Of a stretch of DNA of 64,000 nucleotides, positions 18,388 to 26,365 are shown in pieces (the stretch's first letter is position 1; every line of letters begins with the position of its first letter). The position numbers and the translations under genes were made by a program. Under the pieces are notes generated by a model. The model was given only the letters and a program-made list of their open reading frames with translations, was not told the origin of the DNA and did no database searches. Source of the stretch: Ktedonobacterales bacterium (GTDB taxonomy: Bacteria > Chloroflexota > Ktedonobacteria > Ktedonobacterales > DATBGS01); the NCBI GenBank assembly GCA_036557285.1, contig DATBHW010000076.1:1-64000 (forward strand), given 5' to 3'.

Positions 18388-19335
18388 TCACGAAAGCCGG
18401 ATGCGCGGATCGACAATGCTATAGGCAATATCCGTGAGGAAGTTCATCACCACGACTGTCAGCGCCAGCAGCATCACTGTTGCCTGCACCACCGGCCAGT
18501 CGCGGGTCGAGATCGAATTGATGGTGATAAAGCCGATGCCCGGCACAGACATCAACAACTCGGTGATAAAAGCCCCGGTGACAATAAAGGCCAGTGATGG
18601 GCCAATGACCGTCAGCAGAGGAATCATCGCGTTGCGCAGCGCGTGCGTATAGATCACGACTCGCTCGCGCAGCCCCTTGGAGCGCGCGGTACGCACGTAA
18701 TCCTGGCCCAGCACCTCCAACATGACGGTACGGGTCAGCCGCGCAAAGAATCCCATACCAACTGCCGCCAGGACCACTACAGGCACGATTTTATATTCCG
18801 GTCCACCCTCCCAGCCAGAGATGGGCAGCGGCGGACTCTCCATGCCGAACTTCTGGACAAAGAGCACCATCAGCAATTGGTAGAGGGGGATGAGTACAAA
18901 CGTGGGCAGCGCAAACAGGAAGAGCATCACACCCATGCTGGCGGTGTCCATCCAGGTGTTGCGGCGCAGCGCCGCGAAGATGCCCACCGGAATGCCCACC
19001 AGCAGCGTCAAGGCAAAAGCCATGAGTCCTAGCTGCACGGAAACCAGCAATGGGGGGCCAATATAACTGGTCACTTTCTGGCCCAGATTCTCAAAGGAAA
19101 GGCCAAAGTCACCACGCAGCGCGTGGGTGATGTAGTTCCAATATTGTTGGTACCAGGGTACGTCAAGCCCGTAGGTGTGGAGCAGCCTTTCATGGATACC
19201 GCCAGTACAATGGACGCCGCACAAGCCAATGATGGGATCGCCTGGCGCAAGATACCCCATGATGAAGGTGACAAACGAGACCCCAAACACTACAAAAATC
19301 AAGCCTATCACACGTTTGATAATGAATTGTACCAA
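18388..19335 (-). CDS. oppB: oligopeptide/dipeptide ABC transporter permease (OppB/DppB type)
   Basis: The 315-residue permease has six helices. The N-terminus is the classic OppB type (IIKRVIGLIFVVFGVSFVTF), and the coupling loop is DYVRTARSKGLRERVVIYTH. It is separated from the upstream binding-protein gene by about 220 bases containing a strong hairpin, which would lower permease expression relative to the binding protein. Confidence 0.92.
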   Translation of the reverse strand: MVQFIIKRVIGLIFVVFGVSFVTFIMGYLAPGDPIIGLCGVHCTGGIHERLLHTYGLDVPWYQQYWNYITHALRGDFGLSFENLGQKVTSYIGPPLLVSVQLGLMAFALTLLVGIPVGIFAALRRNTWMDTASMGVMLFLFALPTFVLIPLYQLLMVLFVQKFGMESPPLPISGWEGGPEYKIVPVVVLAAVGMGFFARLTRTVMLEVLGQDYVRTARSKGLRERVVIYTHALRNAMIPLLTVIGPSLAFIVTGAFITELLMSVPGIGFITINSISTRDWPVVQATVMLLALTVVVMNFLTDIAYSIVDPRIRLS

Positions 19336-19428
19336 GGGAAGCCTCCTTCCGTCAGGAAGAGCCGCGAGATTTCCAGGTTACTGCGTGAACATCCTCAGAT
19401 TCCGTGTGAACGCCTTTAAGGGGGGTAG

Positions 19429-19470
19429 CTATTGGGCGCTGGAGAGATAATACTCCACAGCGCCCAATAG
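19429..19470 (-). terminator. hairpin between binding-protein and permease genes
   Basis: CTATTGGGCGCTG (19429-19441) and CAGCGCCCAATAG (19458-19470) pair perfectly over 13 bp, with a further GAG/CTC pairing inside. There is no U run. It probably acts as a partial terminator or mRNA-stabilising hairpin, giving more binding protein than permease, a common pattern in ABC importer operons. Confidence 0.6.
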
Positions 19471-19520
19471 CGCAAGAGACTGTTACAACGAGTGTCTACG
19501 CCTTCAGACCCTGCGCATCA

Positions 19521-19600
19521 ATGCTTCAGAATCTTGACAGACGACCAGGCAATATCAGGAATGCTTCAGAATCTTGACAGACGACCAGGCAATGTCAGGG
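19521..19600. repeat. 40-bp tandem duplication across the binding-protein stop codon
   Basis: Bases 19521-19560 and 19561-19600 are two head-to-tail copies, differing at two positions by eye. The unit covers the last 13 codons of the binding protein. The inner copy ends the gene one codon later than the outer copy would. Confidence 0.85.
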
Positions 19601-21219
19601 GTCGTCCCCTGAGCAGACACGTTGTAGCCCGACACCCACTTCTGGAAGACATAGATGGTCTTGCCCTGCGTGATGGGAATCCAGGCCACTTGCTGGACAG
19701 CAATCTCTTCAGCCTGATTGTAGAAACCGAGGCGCGCGTTGGCATCCAGCCCTGAATCGCCCTTCGCAACCAGTCCGTCTACATCAGTGTTGCTGAAGTT
19801 CATGTTGTTGTTGCTCGAAGTGCTGATCACCAGATCCATGAAGTCCTGCGGATCAGGATAGTCAGCGATCCAGCCGAGCGCGTAGAACTGATTCGGGTAA
19901 ATGCCCGCAGCGTTCTTGCTGCCGACATCATTGAGCAGTTGTCCGAAGTCTACCGCGTTCAGGTTCACATGCACGCCCAGGTAGGTCTGCCAGTCCTGCT
20001 GCATGGCTGCGTACAGCTTGTCACCAGTCACACTCTTCGAATACTCCAGCGTGACTGCTGGCATCTTGCTCACATCAGGATAGACCGAAAGCAGCTTGGC
20101 CTTGGCATCATTTGGATCGAAGGGCAGGCCCTTCAGATTCGCATTGTACCCCGGCATGCCTTGCGGGACGATATGATTGGATGGGAGGCTCGCGCCCGAA
20201 AGAACCTGGTTGGCAAGCTTATCGCGGTCAACGGATTCCGCGAACGCCTGGCGCACCGTCACGTTATCGAAGGGAGCGACCTTGCTGTTGGGGGCAACAT
20301 AGCCAACCGACAGCGACGGGCCTTCGTAGAACCTGCTGGGGCCATACGCCTTGGCAATGTTGTAGTCTGCCGCGGGAACAGGGGAAACATCAACCTGGTT
20401 GGCCTGGAAGTTGTTCCACGATGTGGTGGAGTCGGCAATAATCGGCATGTCAACTTCGGTCAACGTGGGCTTGTCGCCCCACCAGTTGGGGTTCGGCACC
20501 GCGACCAGTTTCACCTTATGCTGGAAGGACTTGAGTTCGAAGGGGCCTGCGCCTACAAAGTGTCCATCCCACCAGGACGCGCCAAACTGATCGACGACTT
20601 TCTTGTCAACTGGATAGCTGACGGGATAGGTCAGGGCTTCCAGGAACCAGAGGGCCGGGCCAGTAATGTTGATCTGGAGGGTCGTGTCATTGACGACCAC
20701 CAGCCCCTGGCCGATCATTGAGGGGATTTTGCCGTTGCCGCGATCTTCGCCACCAACGATCCCGGCATTGATACCACCCTGACCGCCCAGGTAGTAGTCC
20801 GGCGTATACGACGTACCGAATATGTCTGGACCAAACGCGCGGTCAATGGCATAGGCAAAATCATTTGCCGTCAGCGGATCACCGTTGGAGAACTTGAGGT
20901 TGGGGCGAATGTGGAAGGTGTAGCTCTTGCCATCCGCTGAGACATCCCAACTGCTGGCGAGGTTTGGCTTCACCGCAAGTGTCTTGGGATCGAGCGACAC
21001 CAGGCCACTTCCTATCAGGCTAATCACCTGAGCAGAGTACAGGTCTGTGATTAACGCGGGGTCGAGCGTCTTGACATCCTGCGACGCCACGATGGGGTAC
21101 GTGAATATCTGCTTATCTGCAAGGTCAGAGCCTTGCGGCGTCCCGCAGCCCGCGAAGACAATGCCAAGCACTCCCATAAAGAGGAGCGCCTGAGAGACAA
21201 TAAACATTTTCTTCCGCAT
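19555..21219 (-). CDS. extracellular solute-binding protein family 5 (peptide-binding lipoprotein)
   Basis: The 554-residue lipoprotein has signal and lipobox LGIVFAGCG. SBP_bac_5 hallmarks are TYPIVASQDVKTLDPAL, the YTFHIRPNLKFSNGDPLTANDF strand (read from about residue 108), and the C-terminal domain with NQFYALGWIADYPDP. It captures peptides for the OppBCDF importer downstream. The C-terminus now reads ILKHS because a 40-bp tandem duplication moved the stop codon; the ancestral end was probably ILKH. Confidence 0.92.
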   Translation of the reverse strand: MRKKMFIVSQALLFMGVLGIVFAGCGTPQGSDLADKQIFTYPIVASQDVKTLDPALITDLYSAQVISLIGSGLVSLDPKTLAVKPNLASSWDVSADGKSYTFHIRPNLKFSNGDPLTANDFAYAIDRAFGPDIFGTSYTPDYYLGGQGGINAGIVGGEDRGNGKIPSMIGQGLVVVNDTTLQINITGPALWFLEALTYPVSYPVDKKVVDQFGASWWDGHFVGAGPFELKSFQHKVKLVAVPNPNWWGDKPTLTEVDMPIIADSTTSWNNFQANQVDVSPVPAADYNIAKAYGPSRFYEGPSLSVGYVAPNSKVAPFDNVTVRQAFAESVDRDKLANQVLSGASLPSNHIVPQGMPGYNANLKGLPFDPNDAKAKLLSVYPDVSKMPAVTLEYSKSVTGDKLYAAMQQDWQTYLGVHVNLNAVDFGQLLNDVGSKNAAGIYPNQFYALGWIADYPDPQDFMDLVISTSSNNNMNFSNTDVDGLVAKGDSGLDANARLGFYNQAEEIAVQQVAWIPITQGKTIYVFQKWVSGYNVSAQGTTPDIAWSSVKILKHS

Positions 21220-21594
21220 GAGATCTGTGTCCTTCCGCTTTTGCTCTACGCTCGCGCATCAGCGAGGGTAGGCTGTGGTTCCGACGTGAAGTTGTTCACG
21301 CAGACTGGACTGATTAGACAAACCGACCAAGAGGCAGTGATGCGTAAATTGCCCCAAAATTATCGCTGCGTTGCTACAACCTGGTCGTTCTTTCCTATGT
21401 GTGCTATCCCCCTTTCCTGTAATTCGCAGCCACATGCCGGAGGCTGTCAGCCATCATTTTCATATGGCATACACGGCTGGCGGGCAAATTGTAGTAAGCG
21501 CAAAAATACTTACTACACCGCGAGAGACACTCCCTCGCTATTAGATACGCTCTTCCACTAAAAGTTTTCACAGTAAGCAGGGGGAGTTCGTATC
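21220..21594. other. intergenic region upstream of the binding-protein gene
   Basis: No gene is supported. It holds a perfect 9-bp inverted repeat, TGTAGTAAG (21490-21498) and CTTACTACA (21509-21517), with a 10-base spacer. This could be an operator for the transporter operon or the end signal of the DUF1028 gene. No clear minus-strand promoter was recognised. Confidence 0.5.
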
Positions 21595-22527
21595 TCACGA
21601 TTGGACAAAACGCTGGCGAATAAAGCGCAGCGCGACCCCATCAATCTGCGGCCCTTCCACCCAACGATCTTCCAGGTTCTCGCGCATACTGAACGCATTG
21701 AAAGCGTTGCGCGTCGCTTCATCGTAGACCCCGCTGATGGCCCCCTGGTAATCACCCACCCGCTTGAGTACCCCTTGAAGTTCGCGGGCGATGGCCTCAT
21801 CAATCGGCACAAGGTCAGCAGGGTTCGTCTTAAAAAGATAGAGCTTGTGCAGATCAAGCAAACGCGCCAGCTCCTCGATGGGGTGCGGATGGTCATCAAC
21901 CCGCAGATCAATAAAGCGGTCATTGAAACCCCCGTAGCCGCCAGCCTCGCGGACCACCAGCAGCGCCGCCGATTCCTGGCCGCGACTATCACCACCAGCC
22001 GCCTGACCAGCCGCCAACGCCGCTAGCAAGCGATCCCACAGGCCGCCCGCTGTGGCCTCAAACGTGCGCGCCAGCGCCTGCACTGTGGCCTCGCTGACCA
22101 GGATATTGCCCTGGCAGCTATAGTTTGGTCCGACGATGCCACCAGCCCAGGCAAAACATTCACCGCCCGTATAGGTTGCCGCCTGGCCTTTGGCGTCCAC
22201 AATGCCCACCTGCCGCTGCGCGCGGTGTTCATCCGGCTCAGTCAGCGCGGCCATCACTTCATTGGGAGTCTTTCCCTGGGCCAGCAGTTCCAGCCCTTTT
22301 GGTCCATAGGTGGTATTCGCCCATGATTGGGTAGCAATGGCTCCTACCCCTGCTTTCGCCCAGGGTACTACTGCGCCCACAGCCAGGAACTTTGACTCGA
22401 CGGCAATTCCCAGATCGCCAGTGGCAGGATCGCAGGCAACAATGGAAAACGTGGAGACACATCGGTCAGCTTGCGAGGGAAGACGTGGGGGAAGCGATGG
22501 TGTTCGCCGGAAAGATGGTAACGACAC
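21595..22527 (-). CDS. DUF1028 protein with C-terminal peptidoglycan-binding-like domain
   Basis: The protein has 310 residues. The start is GTG 22525-22527 with GAGGAGG upstream. Residues about 24-210 match DUF1028: STFSIVACDPATGDLGIAVESKF (shown only in part), VPWAKAGVGAIATQS and YTGGECFAWAGG, an Ntn-hydrolase-like fold with uncertain substrate. The last 80 residues contain a putative peptidoglycan-binding module around GDYQGAISGVYDEATRNAF, a known companion of this family. It lies upstream of the peptide importer on the same strand, so a link with peptide salvage is plausible but unproven. Confidence 0.82.
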   Translation of the reverse strand: MSLPSFRRTPSLPPRLPSQADRCVSTFSIVACDPATGDLGIAVESKFLAVGAVVPWAKAGVGAIATQSWANTTYGPKGLELLAQGKTPNEVMAALTEPDEHRAQRQVGIVDAKGQAATYTGGECFAWAGGIVGPNYSCQGNILVSEATVQALARTFEATAGGLWDRLLAALAAGQAAGGDSRGQESAALLVVREAGGYGGFNDRFIDLRVDDHPHPIEELARLLDLHKLYLFKTNPADLVPIDEAIARELQGVLKRVGDYQGAISGVYDEATRNAFNAFSMRENLEDRWVEGPQIDGVALRFIRQRFVQS

Positions 22528-22653
22528 GACAAGGTTCCTCCTCGGAGCCGAGAAGTTGGCACATCAAAGGATATGCTCTTGCTCAGTAGTATAACGGATG
22601 AGAACTATTTCTGACTAGCCCCCTTTCATCTCAATCGTTAAAGCATGAGAAGC

Positions 22654-22915
22654 GGTTCCGCCACACATGAGGTGTTGGCAAGCGAGACCTGGGACTTGTA
22701 GCGCCGCCTTCCAGGCGGCCAGCCCGTAGCGCCGCCTTCCAGGCGGCTCAACGTTGGCCCGCCGGGACGCTGGCCCCAAGGGCGCACGCTCGCCAGGGCG
22801 CAGCGTTGGCCGCCAGGAAGGGACGCGCGAGCGACCAACGGGAGCGAGACTGCCGAGGCCCAGCCGAGGCAAGCGGCCCTTCCCGAAGGGAGGCGGCGCT
22901 ACAGGTGGTGGAAGC
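22654..22915. mobile_element. MITE-like palindromic element, 262 bp, with near-perfect 9-bp target duplication
   Basis: The left end GGTTCCGCCAC and right end GTGGTGGAAGC are inverted relatives. Flanks are ATGAGAAGC (22645-22653) and ATCAGAAGC (22916-22924), 8 of 9 identical. Inside are two copies of TAGCGCCGCCTTCCAGGCGG and a closing AGGCGGCGCTACA. There is no coding capacity. It belongs to the same family as 50442-50617 and 54192-54318. Confidence 0.75.
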
Positions 22916-22930
22916 ATCAGAAGCTGAGAG

Positions 22931-22959
22931 TTGCCTCAACGGTGGCCCCATTGTATACT
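22931..22959 (+). promoter_or_regulatory. candidate promoter of the FKBP gene
   Basis: TTGCCT (22931-22936) and TATACT (22954-22959) are spaced by 17 bases. The start codon is 35 bases beyond the -10 box. The promoter begins only 15 bases to the right of the MITE-like element, so the insertion may define its upstream limit. Confidence 0.6.
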
Positions 22960-22993
22960 AACCACCGAAAACCGTCTGGAGGAAAGCACTACT

Positions 22994-23878
22994 ATGCCAC
23001 CAATTGAAAAAACCAAAAAACCCACTGCTGGGGCTGCCGATAGTCGCGCAAAGGGTTCTCAAAAGGCAAGCCAACGCCAGGCCGCTCAACCTGGCCCCAA
23101 GGGAGAGAAGGAACCAGAAGCAGCAGAGCCAGCGGCAGGAGGGGCGCGCGAACGCAAGGCCAGCTCAAAACTTCCGGCGTCTGCCTCTAAAGAGCGTAAA
23201 TCGGCTGCCTCGCGCGTTGAAGCGCGTGAACGCAAGCTCACCCCTCAGCAGCAAGCCCACCTGGCGCGCGCCCGTCGCCGCCAACTCAACCAGCGGCTAG
23301 GGTTAGGGGCCATTGCCGTGATAGTGATCGTGGTGATCGTGGTGGTTGTTCAGCAGGCCATTACGAAGAATGAAGAGGCGACACGCCTGGCAAATCTACA
23401 CGCCGCAGCCACCTCTACCGCTATCGTGAAAGCCACCGCAACCGAAAATGCCCACTGCCCTGCCATTCCGCCCACGCTGACCGAAACCCCGGTCAAATTG
23501 AAAAGCGATCTCCAATATATTGACACCACTGTAGGGACAGGGCCAGCAGTTAAAGCAGGCGATACCATCAGCGTGCAGTATATAGGCTGGATAGAATCAA
23601 CCAACGTCAAGTTCGATTGTTCCTACGATCACGGTACCGACGGGCAGCCAACCAAGTTCCAGCTTATAGGTGGGCCTAACGGTGTTATTCAAGGCTGGGT
23701 TGATGGGATTCCTGGCATGAAAGCTGGCGGGAAGCGTCGGCTCATCATTCCCCCGGCGCTTGCCTATGGAGAAGCTGGTATTCCCGGTCAAAATGAAGGC
23801 GACCCACCATTAGTTCCACCCAACACGACGCTTATCTTCGACGTTCAATTAGTGAGCATTGACACAGCGAGCAGTTAA
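22994..23878 (+). CDS. membrane-anchored FKBP-type peptidyl-prolyl isomerase
   Basis: The 294-residue protein starts at ATG 22994 with GGAGGAAAG upstream. Residues 1-100 are highly charged, Lys/Ala/Glu-rich and probably disordered in the cytoplasm. A single helix follows (about 103-120, IAVIVIVVIVVVVQQ), then a linker, then an extracytoplasmic FKBP domain (about 170-292) with DTISVQYIGWIE, GVIQGWVDGIPGMKAGGKRR and IPPALAYGE. It would help fold exported proteins. It stands three bases before the SDR gene and may be the first gene of the carboxylase operon, although the functions are not obviously linked. Confidence 0.9.
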   Translation: MPPIEKTKKPTAGAADSRAKGSQKASQRQAAQPGPKGEKEPEAAEPAAGGARERKASSKLPASASKERKSAASRVEARERKLTPQQQAHLARARRRQLNQRLGLGAIAVIVIVVIVVVVQQAITKNEEATRLANLHAAATSTAIVKATATENAHCPAIPPTLTETPVKLKSDLQYIDTTVGTGPAVKAGDTISVQYIGWIESTNVKFDCSYDHGTDGQPTKFQLIGGPNGVIQGWVDGIPGMKAGGKRRLIIPPALAYGEAGIPGQNEGDPPLVPPNTTLIFDVQLVSIDTASS

Positions 23879-23881
23879 AAT

Positions 23882-24709
23882 ATGGGCTATCGCTCCATCT
23901 TTCGAGATGGCCTCTTCAACGAGCAGGTCATCATCGTCAGCGGCGGGGGTACCGGCATTGGCCGCTGTATCGCGCATGAGCTGGCGAGCCTGGGCGCAGC
24001 CGTCGTCGTCTGTTCGCGCAAGCTCGCCAACGTGGAGCGTACCCGCGATGAGATTCTGGCGTCGGGCGGCAAGGCGCTGGCGCTGCCCTGCGACATTCGC
24101 AGCGCCGAGCAGGTGGAAGCCCTGGTGGACACGATCATAGAGCGATTCGGCAAGATTGATGGGCTGGTCAACAACGGCGGCGGCCAGTTCATCAGCCCTG
24201 CCCAGGACATCCGGCTCAAAGGCTGGAACGCCGTCATCGAAACGAATCTGACAGGCGCGTTTTTGATGTGCAAAAACGCCATGCTGCGCTCCATGCGCGA
24301 TCACGGCGGCGCTATTGTCAATATCCTCATGGACCTCTGGAGCGGCTTTCCAGGCATGGCCCACAGCAGCGCGGCCCGCGCGGGCGTGGAGAATCTGACC
24401 AAAACGCTGGCGGTAGAATGGGCGCCCTATCACATTCGCATCAACAGCGTCGCTCCTGGTATCATTCAATCAAGTGGTTTGAGCAACTATGATCCCGCTG
24501 TCCTAAAAGATATTGTCAGCTATATCCCGGCCAGGCGTTTAGGCAGCGAAAGCGAAGTGGCGGCTGCTGTCACCTTTCTGCTTTCGCCTGCCGCCAGTTA
24601 TATTACCGGCGATACCCTGCGCGTTGACGGCGCGAGTTCGCTCTGGCGAACTAATTACGACATAGCCGAACATACTCCAGCCCAACCCTACCACGGATTC
24701 GAGGAGTGA
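23882..24709 (+). CDS. short-chain dehydrogenase/reductase, atuB/atuG-like
   Basis: The 275-residue SDR has the nucleotide-binding motif SGGGTGIGR, then NNGGG, INSVAPG and a C-terminal GDTLRVDGAS. It is most like the trans-2-enoyl-CoA reductase and dienoyl-CoA reductase branch (HSSAARAGVENLTKTLAVEW). At the usual YxxxK position the Tyr is Glu (ENLTK), while the Lys is kept. This change recurs in bacterial relatives as Asp or Glu, so it need not mean loss of function. The stop overlaps the next gene's GTG, showing tight coupling to the carboxyltransferase. Confidence 0.85.
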   Translation: MGYRSIFRDGLFNEQVIIVSGGGTGIGRCIAHELASLGAAVVVCSRKLANVERTRDEILASGGKALALPCDIRSAEQVEALVDTIIERFGKIDGLVNNGGGQFISPAQDIRLKGWNAVIETNLTGAFLMCKNAMLRSMRDHGGAIVNILMDLWSGFPGMAHSSAARAGVENLTKTLAVEWAPYHIRINSVAPGIIQSSGLSNYDPAVLKDIVSYIPARRLGSESEVAAAVTFLLSPAASYITGDTLRVDGASSLWRTNYDIAEHTPAQPYHGFEE

Positions 24710-26325
24710 CCCCCTTGAGCATCCTCCGCTCACAGATTGATATGCAGAGCGCGGAGTACCAGCAGAACCGCGAAGCCTGGCAGCGGCTTGTGGACGAACT
24801 GCGCGAACGTCAGGCAAAGGTGCGCGAGGGCGGCGGCGAGAAATATACCCGCAGACACCGCGAGCGCGGCAAGCTGCTGCCCCGCGAGCGCGTTGAGTTA
24901 CTGCTGGACCCCGGCACGCCATTTCTGGAACTCAGCCCGCTGGCCGCCTGGGGCATGTATAACAATGAATCGGTTGGCGGCTCGCAGATTACCGGCATCG
25001 GCATCGTCAGCGGCGTCGAGTGTATGATTGGCTCAAGTGACCCGACGGTGAAGGGCGGCTCCAGCTATCCCATGACCGTCAAGAAGGGCTTGCGGGCGCA
25101 GGCCATCGCCAGGGAGAACCGCCTGCCCAGCATCCATCTGGTCGAATCTGGCGGGGCCAATCTGCTCTATCAGGCAGAAATGTTTGCCGAGGTTGGCGGG
25201 CGTACCTTCGCCAACCTGGCGCAGATGTCAGCGATGGGCCTGCCGCAAATCTCGCTGGTCTTTGGCAGCTCGACGGCTGGCGGCGCGTATGTGCCTGGCC
25301 TCTCGGACTATACCGTGATGGTGCGCAAGAAAGCCAAAGTCTTTCTGGGCGGGCCACCGCTGGTGAAGATGGCAACTGGCGAAGAGGCCGATGATGAAAC
25401 GCTGGGCGGCGCGGAGATGCACACGCGCATCTCTGGCCTGGGCGATTACCTGGCCGAAGACGACGCCGACGCCATTCGTATTGGCCGAGAGATTGTCGCC
25501 CGGCTGAACTGGCGCAAAGAGATCAAAGCTGTGCTGGCTCCGCCGGAAGAGCCGCTCTATGACCCCGACGAACTGCTGGGCATCGTGCCGATAGACACGC
25601 GCAAGCCCTACGAAGTGCGCGAAGTGATAGCTCGTCTTGTGGATGGCTCGCGCTTCACCGAATACAAGCGCGACTATGGCCCGACGCTGGTTGTCGGCCA
25701 CGCGCACATCAACGGCTTTCCTATCGGCATCATTGCCAACAATGGCATCCTCTTCTCCGAGTCGGCCAACAAAGCGGCCACCTTCATCCAACTGTGCAAT
25801 CAGACGCGCATACCGCTGATCTATCTTCAGAACACCACCGGCTATATCGTTGGCTCCAAATACGAGCAGGATGGCATCGTCAAGCATGGCTCCAAGATGG
25901 TCAACGCCGTCGCCACCTCGACAGTCCCCCAGTTCACCGTCATCATCGGCGGATCGTTTGGCGCGGGCAACTATGGTATGTGTGGCCGGGCATATGATCC
26001 GCGCCTGCTCTTCACCTGGCCCAACAGCCGCATTGCCGTGATGGGCGGCGAGCAGGCGGCTGGCGTGATGGCAATTATTCAAGAGGACGCCGCGCGCGCC
26101 AGGGGCCGCGAAGCCGACCAGCAGCAGCTTGAAGCGATGCGCAGCATGATCGTAGGAAAGTTTGACGAAGAAGCGTCCGCGTATTACGCCACCGCGCGTA
26201 TCTGGGATGATGGTATCATTGACCCACGCGAGACGCGCAAGGTTCTTTCCATTGGTCTCTCGATGGCCTATAACCGCGATTTCGTCTCTGAAGGCGCGCC
26301 CAGGTACGGGGTATTTCGGATGTGA
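24706..26325 (+). CDS. acyl-CoA carboxylase carboxyltransferase (beta) subunit, atuC/liuB/mccB-like
   Basis: The subunit has up to 539 residues. GTG 24706 overlaps the SDR stop; TTG 24715 is the better-spaced alternative (GAGGAG 8 bases upstream). It transfers carboxyl from biotin to an acyl-CoA. Both halves of the crotonase-like carboxyltransferase fold are present, with oxyanion loops GSSTAGGAYVPG and GGSFGAGNYGMCGRAYDP. The length and sequence resemble methylcrotonyl-CoA and geranyl-CoA carboxylase beta subunits. The matching biotin subunit is at 30063-32045. Confidence 0.92.
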   Translation: MTPLSILRSQIDMQSAEYQQNREAWQRLVDELRERQAKVREGGGEKYTRRHRERGKLLPRERVELLLDPGTPFLELSPLAAWGMYNNESVGGSQITGIGIVSGVECMIGSSDPTVKGGSSYPMTVKKGLRAQAIARENRLPSIHLVESGGANLLYQAEMFAEVGGRTFANLAQMSAMGLPQISLVFGSSTAGGAYVPGLSDYTVMVRKKAKVFLGGPPLVKMATGEEADDETLGGAEMHTRISGLGDYLAEDDADAIRIGREIVARLNWRKEIKAVLAPPEEPLYDPDELLGIVPIDTRKPYEVREVIARLVDGSRFTEYKRDYGPTLVVGHAHINGFPIGIIANNGILFSESANKAATFIQLCNQTRIPLIYLQNTTGYIVGSKYEQDGIVKHGSKMVNAVATSTVPQFTVIIGGSFGAGNYGMCGRAYDPRLLFTWPNSRIAVMGGEQAAGVMAIIQEDAARARGREADQQQLEAMRSMIVGKFDEEASAYYATARIWDDGIIDPRETRKVLSIGLSMAYNRDFVSEGAPRYGVFRM

Positions 26326-26365
26326 ATGTCGAATGTTCCCAGCACGCAGCAGGAGGTTCCCAGCC

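Noticed and set aside
22654-22915. The clustered palindromes could be read as a CRISPR array.
   Set aside because: The units are inverted and irregular, spacers are not unique sequences of constant length, and no cas genes are present.
26162-26365. A longer N-terminus for the acyl-CoA dehydrogenase starting inside the carboxyltransferase gene.
   Set aside because: The added residues are an out-of-frame reading of the carboxyltransferase 3' end. ATG 26366 has a proper AGGAGG and begins the conserved domain.
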